NCBI RefSeq assembly: GCF_001632365.1
Contig: NW_024468580.1
Coordinates: 1 to 64,000, forward strand
Length of the DNA stretch: 64,000 bases
Direction of reading: 5' to 3'
Source: Laetiporus sulphureus 93-53
Taxonomy: Eukaryota > Basidiomycota > Agaricomycetes > Polyporales > Laetiporaceae
Shown here one piece after another: positions 35,480 through 47,249 of this stretch; within the stretch, counting starts at the first letter, position 1, and every line of letters begins with the position of its first letter. The notes under the pieces are model-generated. The model was not told the origin of the DNA, made no database searches, and saw only the letters and a program-made list of their open reading frames with translations. The translations under genes were made by a program, and so were the position numbers.

Positions 35480-38044
35480 TCACCAGATGCGCTTGACCAT
35501 CGTGAACCTGGTGATGTCTTCTAAAGGAAGCCTTTTACGCTTGCTTTCCGCTGGTGCGGACTCCGTCCCAGTCTTCCGTTCCCCCATATCGGGCACAGGC
35601 GACGCATCGTCCCGTCTGTCATCGAGCATCGTCTTGAGTTCGCGATTGTACATCTAAGCATACTGTTTGCCACTGTGCCTCAGTCACTTGCAATAAAAAA
35701 AACACAGACCTGTTCTTCCTTTCCCTCTCCTATGGGTTCTCTCCCGAAGTCATTCACCGTATCTGCGGCCTCACGAGCCGCCATTCCCGCTCTGCGCCTT
35801 GTGGCATAGCCTAGGAGATGCATTCCCATAATAACCTTGATGACTACGCAGCTAGTGAACGACCATCAACATCAGCGCACAAAAGAAGCGTATCAAGACA
35901 GACCAGAACCACAAAAGTGCAGATATTGCCACCCATTTGGCAGAGTTAATCCATTCATCACTTGAGATCTCCGAGAAGGAGCGTCTCCATATCCAAGGCA
36001 TGTCGCCATCCGTGTGCATCGAGAGCAGAAGACTGATCGACTGGGATCCGATTAAAATGGCGAGCACAGCTAGTGGAAGAGAAGCGAAACCGAGACGTCG
36101 AGCAACTAGCGGAGACTGATCGACGTAGGTATGCTGTAGCATCTCAAGCACGTCAGATCGGCTTGATGGTAACTAAACGAGAGACCTGCCTTCGCAGCTC
36201 CGCGGCGACCTACGGCACGGCCGCTCGCGAGGTCGCGACATAGGACGTCAGTGTAGCGTTCATATACTGATGGGCGGATATGATTGAATTTCGTAATGAA
36301 AGCATGCTTGAGCCAGTCTACCACCATCTCGGATGCCATGACTGTGATGACAGGCTATAGATCGAATTGAAGCAGTTGTATCGCAGTACGCGCTGATATG
36401 GGCACTCACGTATGAAATCGTCCATAGGACATTATTACCTCGGAACCATCCAAAACTCCGTGGGAGAGCGGATCCGTCGCTAAGATTGAAGGGCGAGCCA
36501 CTCAATTCGATGAGATTACGGAACGCTACCACGCACAACATCAATGCTAGTGTGAAACGTTCCACGATATCTAACAATCACCATCAAAATGTAAGCAGAA
36601 GTCTTGAAGGCTGCCAGCGTTCTCCATACCAGCACAAGTGATTTGGAAGAGATTATCCTTCTCAAATTTCTTGAAAACGCTACCCTTGATCTCAACAAAT
36701 TGATTCGACACCAACAATGTCAATAAAGCATGATCATAGGAGTTGACCGCCACGTTCAAGGAGATCATTTGATATAGCATAACCAGAGTGTGTGCAACTG
36801 TTGAACTATATGAATCAACAGCGCAAATGCTTAAGATACGTGTGAACTACCATTGTAAACGAGAGCGAGAGAAAAGAAGAGTGCTGGACGCAAAAGTGAT
36901 AGCGTCCACCGCTGCTGTGTCGAGAGCACCTCAAGGGTTGACCGCGAGAGAAGACAATCAACAATATCTTGCCCAATAGAGGCGCAGAGGCGATCTGCGA
37001 TCTAGGGATTCGATGCAGTCAACGTCAGCAAGAAATGGAGTGTGTTCTCACTACTAGGCAGCGCACCTCAAGCGCATTGAAGATGACATACAGTTTGATA
37101 GTATCTTGCCCACGGATGAAATGATACATTTTGCTAGCATCCGTGAGTGGACTCAAGGTGAAGACTGATACAAACAGCAATAACATTTTGAGTATATCCG
37201 CTTTTTGAGATGGAGGGAAAGTAGTCCTTCCGCGACGAAGCAGGACCAATAGGAGGCGCCGAAAGGCGAGGGTAAACCGTATTGGCAGAATGGTGAACGT
37301 GTATAGAAATGAGTCTAGGCAGACGATGAAACCAAAGAAGAATATCTGCTCGCTCAGGTGGGCATCGTGAGCTCCTCAGACACTATACCCGCTCTTGCTC
37401 ACCTTCTCCAACGCAATCGGCATGTGCAAGAAATTGCTGACTCTCTCCCACTTCAGCTCCTGATGCGAGTCAAAGTCCGTCGCCAACAGTTCTTCTTGAA
37501 GGTAATCCCATATTGAAAAAGGAGGCTCATGATGTATCTCTGTAGATGGATACGTTGGCAGAGCGGGGAACGACAGGACAGGCGTTCGTCGCAGGAGAGA
37601 CGGAGGTGAAGGAGAAATAGGCGTAGGAGGAAGTGACGCATAGGCCAGCGGAGGCTTACTAGAGAACACCCGATGCGAGCCTGCCAGGACTATGGACTCG
37701 TCATCTGTCAAATCAGGAGATTTATGGTATCCGCTAGATCCCTCGCTGCTACGGCCAGGAGTTCGGTCTAACTCCTCATCCGTCGTCAGTGATGTTCCAT
37801 CGTGATTCTGCGCGAATGTGCTAGAGCTAGTGTGCGCCAATGTTTTCGTCGAACGCTTTGCATCGCTTAACACGGTAAAATGCCTTCTCATGTGCCTACG
37901 TCGGGGCGAACGGGAAGCAGCAGGCATGGCCGATCTTGGTGTAGCTGCTAGGCCCACGCCCTGATGCTGATCTTTTCGGAGTAACACCGGGTTCCAGGGG
38001 TAAGGAGGATGTTTCGGAGGCCTCTCCGCCTCGTCGAGCATCAC
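35480..38044 (-). CDS. TAPT1-family multipass membrane protein
   Basis: The first exon (38,044-37,403) has a Ser/Pro-rich cytosolic N-terminus, then IWDYLQEELLATDFDS and KWERVSNFLHMPIALEK, the family signature. Further exons read FGFIVCLDSFLYTFTILP, LTDASKMYHFIRGQDTIK, YVIFNALEIADRLCASIGQD, NQFVEIKGSVFKKFEKDN, DIVERF, and DQSPLVARRLGFASLPLA. Seven or eight hydrophobic segments are present. Traced introns are 37,402-37,346; 37,066-37,002; 36,850-36,798; 36,629-36,571; 36,409-36,355; and 36,189-36,134 (GC-AG). Splicing near 35,850 and before the final exon is unresolved. The stop is at 35,480-35,482, after KRIW. Relatives (TAPT1, yeast EMP65) sit in the endoplasmic reticulum or near cilia, with roles in protein folding and trafficking. 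Confidence 0.9.
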
Positions 38045-38369
38045 ACCTCTTACTCATCACATGATAAGGTGGCACCGCCGCCGCGCATCGCGCAGGATCG
38101 CGTGATGCGGTCACTTGGCACCCCAGACATGGTACCATTTTCTACTTGGTTGAAGAGGCGCCGGGCGCCGGTTCCAAATGACACGAAAACTCAATCACAG
38201 TAGCGGAAGATGCGGTGTGTATCACTTATGCGAACGTAGCTCTATATTACATCTCTGCAGCCTCATGTTGGTGAACAGCAACAACGCAGGCAAGAGCCAA
38301 ATAGGATGAATCACTTAAAGAAATGAACGACTTCGAGCATTGTCGTAAAATGATGAATACACGTTGCAG

Positions 38370-39204
38370 CTACGGGAAGCTGTCCCAGACTTCTTCCATG
38401 TCATCTCGAGACCCCGCCCAGACGTTGGGCCCTTGTTCTGTTGCTGTACATGGCCTACTGCAGGGTAAGTCTCTGATCTGCCACGAGATGAAAACATCGC
38501 TGACTGTGTGGGTGCGTGCATTGTCGAAAATGAGGTTGAGGCATCCATCATCTGAGAAGAACCGTCACCGGTGAGGGCAGCTCCAGTGAGTGCAGGACAT
38601 GGTGCGGATGTCGTCGAACGAGAAACCTTGGTCTTCGTACTTTCTCCTTGCGGTGAGTGCCTTACTGATAATCACTGATGGTGTATGAGCAAATACCATG
38701 ATGGCTGAGAAGATGTGTGGGGTATGCTGACACGATCGCGTCAGCGGAGATCACGTTCATGATGATGGTCGACCAGAAGAAGCATAGTGGGTAGAAGGCC
38801 GATTCGTTGTGGCTACACATAAGATCGACGGGGATGTTTGGTCCAGTGATTCGAGCCATATGGTCCATTCTCTATTTCAACCAGGGATACGGTTGCTCCT
38901 GATTCTCCTCGTCCGATGCATCTATAACATATTCGATCACGAAACTCGGTAAGTTGCTGATGTAGTCGAGTACCACATCTCACTGACTATGTGGCGTGTA
39001 TAGGTCATAGTCATTAGGCTGCCACAAAGCGTCGACAAGTAACAGTCTGACAGCAGCAGAACCGGACAGTATGGTGCCGGTGTCACGCATCATGGCGCGA
39101 AAGTCATCGGTGTCCTCGGAGACGATGCAAACCGATGAACATAACAGTTGCATGAATAGAAAGCAAATATGACGAACTGAAGATGACAGAGAACCCGCTG
39201 ACAT
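38370..39204 (-). pseudogene. Broken agaricomycete nucleotidyltransferase-like protein
   Basis: The frame starting at 39,204 contains DFRAMMRDTGTILSGSAAVR and WQPNDYDLY. That is a GS...DxD arrangement like the nucleotidyltransferase fold, found in a family expanded in agaricomycetes. After an apparent intron it continues with YISNLPSFVIEY, IDLMCSHNESAFYPL-like text and a conserved YEDQGFSFDDIRTMSCTHWS. An in-frame TGA (after CPHR, near 38,570) interrupts the C-terminal part, which then resumes with DDGCLNLIFDN. Another in-frame stop precedes MDHMARITG, although this may be intronic. The gene lies at the border between gene-rich and AT-rich sequence. Family function is unknown. Confidence 0.55.
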
Positions 39205-40037
39205 CGTCAGAAAGACAGATGCAAGATCTTCAATTGGCTTCCCTCACCGGAGGAGTAGCCAGGTCCGTAATGCGATGCGACTGCACAAGCTTAAAATTGT
39301 CACCCCCCACCAGGAGGGTGCTATAGACACGAGCATAATGAATATGTGAATCATGTAACCCGTTCACCAAAGACGGCAGAGGTGGCAGCAGAGGAATGAA
39401 CAAGAACAAACAGGTATAGTACACAACGAGAGCGATGACTGTGAAGGAAGGAGACACAATATAATCAGCGCTGCAGACATCGCCACAGAGGAGTGGACAA
39501 ACGTACCGGTGAAGCAGATATCAAATGCGTTAATAATACACCTGGTGAACGACATGGAAAGTGATATGAGGATGTCCAGCACAGAGCAGACAGGAGGTAG
39601 AAAGCAATGAGGCCTGAGGAGCCAGATATCGCGAATGAGGGCAAGTTGTGGAATGAAAATAATATTTCGTAGGAGAAAATATTCTGTATGAACCAAAGCA
39701 ATATTTCGTATGAACTGTGCACAAAACGGGCCAAATCGCAACTTAGGGATCACATAAGCACAGGCCTTCTCCGTACATCAATAGCCAAATTTGTCATTTG
39801 GAACAGTTATATATGTGTGCTATATCTGATTTGGTATTTTCTATTTAGAATATGTATTTTGCATCTGTTGCATTTGGCATGATATATTTCAAGTTTGGCA
39901 CTTGACTTGCTATAGTGACAAATTGACATCATATATTTTACCTACATCTCTGGCAGGGATTCAAAATAATGTGCATGAGATAATGCAACATAGCAGATTC
40001 ATCACAAAATAGTCTTTCACCCCTCAAGTAATAGCAT
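39205..40037. other. AT-rich intergenic tract
   Basis: Several short minus-strand hydrophobic frames (39,230-39,753) overlap in different phases and show no family resemblance. From about 39,800 the sequence becomes strongly AT-rich. I see no gene. Confidence 0.45.
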
Positions 40038-40041
40038 GCAC

Positions 40042-40286
40042 TGCAAAGAAAGTACCGATTCCTACAGCGAGAAAGGTGTGAAAAAATAATGGTTTATCTT
40101 TTACTTTCCCCTGCTGCAGCATCTTATCATTTATGGCTGTTTCATGCAAGTTCTTGCCCAGGAAAGGTGCAGAATGTGCCTTTTCTAAGCCTTTCCCTAA
40201 AAACATTCCCTTGATGGGGAAGGCCAGATTATTAAATTAAATTCTAACACCTTTTCTGCAATGAGAATTGGTACTTTCTTTGCTGT
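40042..40286. mobile_element. MITE-like element with terminal inverted repeats
   Basis: The left end CTGCAAAGAAAGTACCGATT is mirrored at the right end (AATTGGTACTTTCTTTGCTG). Similarity continues inward (GAAAGGTGT versus ACACCTTTTC), giving arms of about 45-50 bp around a 150-bp core with no coding capacity. Size and structure fit a non-autonomous DNA transposon. Confidence 0.6.
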
Positions 40287-40289
40287 GAT

Positions 40290-41131
40290 GTAGAGACACA
40301 TTTGATGCAGTGTCACATTTTGTGGGCAAAATTTGCAATTTGTACATGAAACATGGATATAATATATGACATTACTTTGTCACCATTGCAATTTGAATGC
40401 TAAATTTGCAATATACAATACTGCATGCAATAGAAACAAATCTGTTCTCTAAAGGTAAAATACCAAACCACATTTAGCATGCATATTTACTGTAAAAAAA
40501 ATGGCACCATGTCTGAGGTGTGGGTGAAGTTGATGCAGTGGCACTGGTTCCAAATAACTAGGATGTATTATCTGGTAAGGTGAGAGGGCCTTTAATGACC
40601 ATGGTACAGTTTCACCTGCATGAAGCATCAGACAATCGCCAAAACTCGAGCAGGTTGTCGTCCAAGGGGAAAGTATGACACGAAATGGTCAGGCATCAAC
40701 GTAGCACAGACTGCACATGGCCGCTCATATATTGATGGCAACTGAAGGCCACCATTCCATGAATCGTAAAGGTGAAGCTTTCCAGCATCTGAAAGGGGCT
40801 CTAGCAGAAAACGGACTGTGGCTTCTAAATGCAGAGAGACAGAAGGGGTGATTGAGTACACTGGGAGAGAATTTCAATACCTACTTATCAAAGATGGTAG
40901 ATAACTTAGAGAGAAAATGCAAACCCTTATTGTCATATTTTTAATTTAAGCTTATTAAAAGTATTTAAAAGTTTATTTTATATGATGCTTTTTGTCGCAG
41001 TATTTGACATGACAATGTTATTTTCGCATCACTAACTCCTTATTTGACAACTCTAAGTGGTTACCCAGACACCAACCTTTATATTGGTCTCACAAAGTGG
41101 ATACTTGGACAAATAGCACAATATCACCACA
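40290..41131. other. AT-rich tract without a supported gene
   Basis: A 77-codon minus-strand frame (40,628-40,861) has non-random composition (SWNGGLQLPSIYERPC) and could be a gene fragment, but I do not recognise it. The rest is AT-rich and non-coding. Confidence 0.4.
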
Positions 41132-41133
41132 TA

Positions 41134-42741
41134 CAGTGACCCACAAAACTGTTGATAAGATTGCTCACTTCGACTTGTATAGTGAATATCTCCTCAACCA
41201 ATGGGTCAACTACATTGTATGAGAACTCATTGGAAAGCGTATCATCATGGCTTTCTAATGGAGTCTTAATCACATTTTCACCATATTTTGATCCCAAGAT
41301 ATTTACTAATCTTTGAGGGTCACTCTTATCAACAGTTTTGTGGCACATATCCAGGTTCTACAAAACTTGTACTTTCAGTACTTGGTATAGCCTCCCTTTG
41401 CCTTCACCACTGCATGCACCCTCCTTGGCATACTTTCAATCAGATTCTGACACACTTCCTTCCCAATAGCCTCCCATTCCTTCTCCACCCTTTTTCACAA
41501 CTCAGTGATTCCCTTTGATGGCTCCTGATACTCTGCAAGCTTCCTTTTGAGATGAACCACAGATGCTCTATGGGATTGAGATCTGGGGATTGAGAGGGCC
41601 ATATCATAGTGTTGAAATCATGGTCTTTGAACCAATCCTTGGCCTTCTTGCTGGTGTGCTTGGGGTCATTGTCTTGCTGAAACACCACATCCTCCACAGT
41701 TTTGCCCCAATCCTCCAGGCTATTCTGCAACTCATCCTCCAGAATGCTGACATAAAGGTCTGCATCCATCCTGCCATCAATCTTGCAGGCATACCCCACA
41801 CCATCCCAGCCCATACAGCCCCACATCATCAACGATCCACCTCCAAACTTCTGGATCCCTTCCACCAACCTATCACTGAGGCTCTCCCCTGGCTTCTTCC
41901 ACACCCATTTCCTTCCATCTGATCCCATCCTGTTAATCTTTGTCTCATCTGACCATACCACCCTTCTCCAGTCCTCCATAGTCCAATATTGGTGAGCCAA
42001 AGTGAAGTCCATCCTCTCCTTTCGATGCCTTGCAGTGAGTAAAGGCCTTTTGCGCTTTACTACAGCCTTCATTCCTGCCTTCTTCAACCCTCTTTGCACT
42101 GTCTCTGCATTGACAACCCTCCCAGTAACATCTCCAAGAGCTCTGGCCACAGCAGGAGATGTGGTAGCCTTGCCAGTCTCAATAAGTCGAGTAGCATAGC
42201 GAAGATTGGCAGTAGAAAGAAGGGAAGGTCGTCCTCCTTTGGCCTTAGAAATTGTGAGACAGTGTGTGGAGTGTAGTTTACTGATGGTAGAGTAGTGTAG
42301 ACCAGTCAAAGCTTCAATTTCTTGAAGAGATTTGCCATTCTGAAGCAAAGCGATGACATGGTTGACAGTTTCAGTAGCAACAGCTTTTGGCATGATGTTG
42401 GTTGAGTGTGAAGAGTTGTGTATGGCTGTTTGTACATTGTTCATGTTGAAACATGAACATCAATCAATATTTCCACAAAGAACGCTGTCAACACATCAAG
42501 AATCACAATTTTCTGAGAACTTGTGTGTGTGCCACAAAACTGTTGATAAGAGTGACCCTCAAAGATTAGTAAATATCTTGGGATCAAAATATGGTAAAAA
42601 TATGATTAAGACTGCGTTAGAAAGCCATGATAATATGCTTTTCAATGAGTTCTTATACAATGTAGTTGACCCATTGGTTGAGGAGATATTCACTATACAA
42701 GGTGAAGTAAGCAATCTTATCAACAGTTTTGTGGGTCACTG
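41134..42741 (-). mobile_element. Tc1/mariner element with 213-bp terminal inverted repeats
   Basis: A 1,608-bp element is flanked by TA on both sides (41,132-41,133 and 42,742-42,743), the Tc1/mariner target. It begins CAGTGACCC. The two 213-bp inverted repeats (41,134-41,346 and 42,529-42,741) are roughly 93 percent identical by eye. Each repeat carries the 20-nt sequence CCACAAAACTGTTGATAAGA at its outer end and its inverse at its inner end, so four copies frame the transposase. Similarity of the arms suggests moderately recent activity. Confidence 0.9.
41440..42444 (-). pseudogene. Tc1-type DD34E transposase, lightly damaged
   Basis: The 334-codon frame holds two helix-turn-helix regions (ALLQNGKSLQEIEALTGLHY; NAETVQRGLKKAGMKAV) with a GRPS linker between them. 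The catalytic triad lies in VVWSDETKINR, VFQQDNDPKHTS and DLNPIEHLW; 34 residues separate the second Asp from the Glu. After HLW the correct C-terminal sequence (HLKRKLAEYQEPSKG...) continues in another frame, so a base has been lost. In that frame a TGA replaces the expected Trp codon after ITEL, and the reading then runs to KAKGGYTKY. The catalytic core is intact but the tail is broken. Confidence 0.88.
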
Positions 42742-42743
42742 TA

Positions 42744-45477
42744 TTATACTATTGTATGAAGCCAGCAGGCCAGCTTCCCCCTTTCACCTTTTATGCAAGG
42801 CCATGCATTGGGGCTTTGCCTTGATTGCTGGTTGTATGCCACTGTGCACCATCCTCAGCCTAGCCCTTGTGGCAGGCTTTTCCAGGTTAGCCTTAGGGCA
42901 ACCTTTTATGTGAATCATTTGTGCAGGTCACACAAGCAAACTTGCCCTTAATTGGGTTAAGTGCTTTGTGCTTTGTGACAGTGACACTGAGCACTTAGGA
43001 CATCTATGTTGCATTTTTCCCATCTCTGTGAAACATTTAAGCAATGCGTGGGAGAGTGGACCATTACCAAGTGGTTTCATTTTCTGCCCCTGTCCTGAGG
43101 TTAGGAGAGGGTCCTTCCTTCAAAAGTTTCTTACTGTGTTACATTTTGTTCTTACTTGGATTTGTTATCCTTTGTAATGGGCATACAAACCAGAGTTTGA
43201 ATCTGCACGATGTGGCTGATCTAAACAGATGCAAATATTCAGAGCCAATCACAGCACTGAATTTGCTAGGGTTAATGCCTTAAGGGCTGATGGCTTCAAA
43301 GTCATTCAAACCATTGTATTCAATGGCTTGAAAGTGAATCAAAACCAAGGCACACAATGGGCTTCAAAGTGGTTCAAACCACTGTATTGAGCAATAGGTC
43401 TCCACATTTCACTGCTATTCACTTCAATTCCTTCCTTCTGAGCATATAGAAACAAGAGCTGTTGATGCAATTGAAGTTTTCTATCACCACAGTATATTAA
43501 TTGGTGTTATTTACCTTTGATGGCTGAGCCATCACTTGTGATGTGGCTAACAGTGTCTTGAGCCTGATGCAAGGCTACTGTATATAAGTTTGCATTTCAA
43601 GAAAAGTCAAAGAAAGAGGACTAATGATGAAAGATATCATTATCAATGTCACAATACCTCAATAATTCATACAGGACCTTAGAAAGACATTTTTAAAATA
43701 CAGTAACATTGAGAATTGCTATGGTTGAAGTGGAAAGCCTCTGCAGACTGAGATATTGATCATGACTTAAGCTCAAGAGTGTCTTGTGCCCCTTGTAACC
43801 CACATTAAATGATGTTTTCTCTTTTTGAATATACAGAAAGAACAGCTAGTGCAATATGGCTCTATATGTGGCTGATGGTTTTTAAAGCCACTACATGGCT
43901 ACAATGATTTTCATTCACTGAAAAATATAACATAGAAGCCCAATAACAATAAAATGCATGAAGAAACATGCCCAAACATGCCTCTAATTTATGCAGAGCA
44001 TATAAAAGGACCTTGAGCATTTTTAAGAGTATTGATCCATATTTCGACTTTTTTCAACTTTTGAACATACCGATAATACAGATAAATTATGCATTGATGC
44101 TCTGCAATCAGATATGCATGTAGGCCATTTTTCAGCTTAAAAAAGCGAAGATTTGAGGTCACAGAATGTATGAAGACTTGAGGATGTCGTGCTGCATCTG
44201 CATGCCTGGGTCCAAATGATTGGAGATGAGTACTGTACAGACAATATTGCACACGATAAAGTGTACATACTCATATAAGTTGATGTGAAAAATCACAAGT
44301 TGTAGGGCAAATGCTCATATGAGCACATTATTGGCCATGTCAAAATGACAACTAATGCATGATTAACTTGCACATGTGAAATAACTATGTAATACTTCTG
44401 TGAACCGCAGTTCACAAAAGGATGAAATTATGCATGGCATGTACATCTCACAAAGAATATTGGAGAGCCATCAGTCAAAGCAAATGATCCAGTGATAAAG
44501 CGAACCATCAAAGTCAACAGTGCAGCATTCACCACACTCACCTGATGTAAAACAGGTCTGTGACATGATGGATCATTTCATAAAGCAGAAAGACTCACAC
44601 CATAATACAGGCAGGCAAGAATGCCAACAATCACATGTGAGTGTGATGGAAGCAGTGGGCTCCAACAGGAAAGAGCCACAGTACAGAAAGTGAGCATTAT
44701 TGAAAAATGTGGGAGGTAAGTTTGGAAGATCACCTGCAATCATGTTAGATCAATAACTGTCCACACTGATCAGAAACAAATGAGAGGCACAGACACATAA
44801 AATAGACATGCAGGGCAGAATGTCAGCCTTTTGCAAACACAAGAGGTCACTGGTGTGACAAAGGGCTCAGCAATGAACAGCATGTATAGACCAAGTACAA
44901 TGATCAGGAATATGCCTACCAAGGAGACAACAGTGCTCAAATGAGAAAGAAAAAAAACATGAAGGGATGTTCAACAGCTAAGATTGTGAGAACATCACTG
45001 ATCTGAGAAAGTGTGAGGGAGGAAGGAAGCAGGCCCAGAAACTGATGTGAAACAACAGCCACAAGCATGGGAAAGCATAAATGGGATGCATGTTCAGCCA
45101 CAACTGGAGTGGGCAGTGGGAGTCATGATAATGTAAGTACAGGCTCTGCAATAGCTCCCTATAACCTGAATGACTTAGGTCATTCAGAATGTCAGCCACC
45201 CACATTCTCACACTTTATATTGCCACAATGTGCAAATAACACCAAATTATAATGTTTATGTTTGTGCAACTAACTAGATGCACCAAGGTGCATGTCATAG
45301 TTTATCGTTGTTTGTAAAACAATGAGAGTTGCACTTTTTCAAAATTAAACACACATAAAATTGCACAGACCAGAAATTGAACTTCAGACTTCCAGGACTT
45401 GTAGTTCCCAGATAGTATCAAGCATTCTACTCACTAGACCACCTGCTTATCATCAGTAACACAGTTCGAATATCATA
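42744..45477. other. CpG-depleted tract without genes
   Basis: No supported coding region. From 44,521 to 45,300 I find no CG dinucleotide at all, while TG and CA are very common. Portions at 44,010-44,180 and 45,185-45,330 are inverted copies of 63,720-63,880 and 63,590-63,720. A tRNA-like remnant is noted separately. Confidence 0.6.
45365..45450 (-). repeat. Degenerate tRNA-like sequence, possible SINE head
   Basis: The minus strand reads GGTGGTCTAGTGAGTAGAAT (A-box-like) and, about 50 nt later, AGTTCAATTTCT (B-box-like), the spacing of RNA polymerase III promoters. The acceptor stem pairs poorly. A functional tRNA is unlikely; a tRNA-derived SINE or pseudogene fits better. Confidence 0.4.
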
Positions 45478-45478
45478 T

Positions 45479-46460
45479 GCAGTGACTAACAAAAGTGCAC
45501 AAATATTTTCTTGATTTTCACTGTTTTCTTCTACTTCAGATTGGCTGCAGCTATATTCACAGATAAAATAGCATTAGATAGCCATCCTTCTCAGCTTTGA
45601 AATGAGTGTCTGTTGGTTGAATATTTACGTCTTGTTCTGAAGATATATGCAACTCTATCAGGTCAACTCATCTAAACACTTTTGTCACTAACAAACTAAA
45701 ACTCTAGTAGTTGGGTAATCAACTCTTTGCCTTAAACACCACCTTAACCCATTCATGCATGTTTCTGATCAAATTCTGATGCACAAACCTGTCAATACTC
45801 TTTCATTTCTTTTTCAATTGCTTTCACAATTCTATAATCTCTTTGAGTGGCTCCTCATGCCTTGCTGATCTTTTTGTGAGATAACTTCAAATATGATCGA
45901 TGAAATTAAGCTCTGATAATTGATCACACCATACCATAGTCTCAATAGTATTCTCCTTAAGTCAGCTAAGCCATGCTTGAGATTATTATCTTGCTGAAAC
46001 ACCATCTCCTTCACTTTTGCTGCAATGCTTCAAGCCATTTTGAAAATCATTTCTCAAAATGCTAACATAAAGTCAGATTCATCTTTCCATCAGTCTTAAC
46101 TGTATATTTCTTTTCAAACTATAAAGCTTCACATTATGAGTGATCTTTTATAATTTTGATGATATAGCTCATCTGAATATGTTCAGCCAGACAAGTTCTG
46201 CCCATGCTATGTTTGATGTTTCAAAGTATGATTTGTATCATGCATCAGGGTTTGATCAAAAGCATACATACTGTGCAACATACTCAATGAACATGGTGAG
46301 TGTGATTATGTCTATCTATAGCAGGCTTTCAGTTGAAAAGAGTGAATAATTGTGAGGGCTACAGGAACTATAAAGCGGTCAGCCATCCAGGATTTGCAAA
46401 CCAAGTTTAAGATAATAAAAAGCTCTTCTGAGGTCACTGTGAATATTGAAATGGCAGATA
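45479..46460 (-). mobile_element. Decayed Tc1 relic, copy 1
   Basis: It starts CAGTGACTAACAAAAGTG, like a Tc1 end, with an inner inverse (CACTTTTGTCACTAAC) about 200 bp further in, echoing the long-repeat design of the 41,134 element. Minus-strand text VFQQDNNLKH corresponds to the second catalytic Asp region of the better-preserved transposase. Many stops and deletions are present. It matches 60,680-61,600 in inverted orientation. Confidence 0.6.
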
Positions 46461-47249
46461 TTTTGCAGTTTTGCAAAGGTTCATGACATTCTGGGGAAGG
46501 AGATTGAATGCCAGGAAGGTCTCAGAGGGCTTTAGGAACCTGAATGATGGCCTCAACCATGCATAATGTAAAGCTCTTCTACATATTACACATTGCAGAC
46601 CCTGCAGCATTTTCTATCACTAGAAAAGATGGAATAGATATCTACACCTTGTGTTCTGCTATGTTTCAGTCTTCATCTTTCAATGTTACCATCTCACTTC
46701 ATTGTCACCACTGCAATGTAGTCATGAATGCAGAAGATGCTTCTATTTATTTATGGGACTGCAGTTTATCACTTTGGAGAAAGTCCTTTGTTACGTTAGG
46801 TTCTTAAACAAGTAGAAAGCTTTCAGAATGGCTGCAAGCTCTTTTTTTTTCAAAAAGGCTCACTTTGCATGCCAAAGCTGCAATCAAAGACTGGTTGGAA
46901 GATATGTATTTGCCAACACCCCTAACATCTTAGCATTTATAACAAATCAGAAGCAAATTCAGCTAGATCCTGTTGTGTACATTGAAGAACAAGGCACAAA
47001 TATCACTTATGTGGTATTATTTATTTTGATGAGTTTCATTTCATGGCAAGGATTGTTGACATGAATGGTCAAACACAGTACAATGACCAAATTGTTACAG
47101 GTAATACTCCATCATTAGAATACCCTGTCAAGATGGCACACCCTACTCTTCTCAATAAAGCACATGGTAGATTTAGCTCTGTAGCAGTCTACACTAAACT
47201 CTGCTGAACCTCACCTTCAATAATGAAAACACAGTCTGCTACACCAATA
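46461..47249. other. Repeat-derived, non-coding sequence
   Basis: The frame 46,544-46,807 reads like an inverted relative of 60,018-60,335 (shared AFSIT-K pattern and Ser/Cys-rich text), so it belongs to a repeated sequence. No domain is recognised. Confidence 0.4.
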
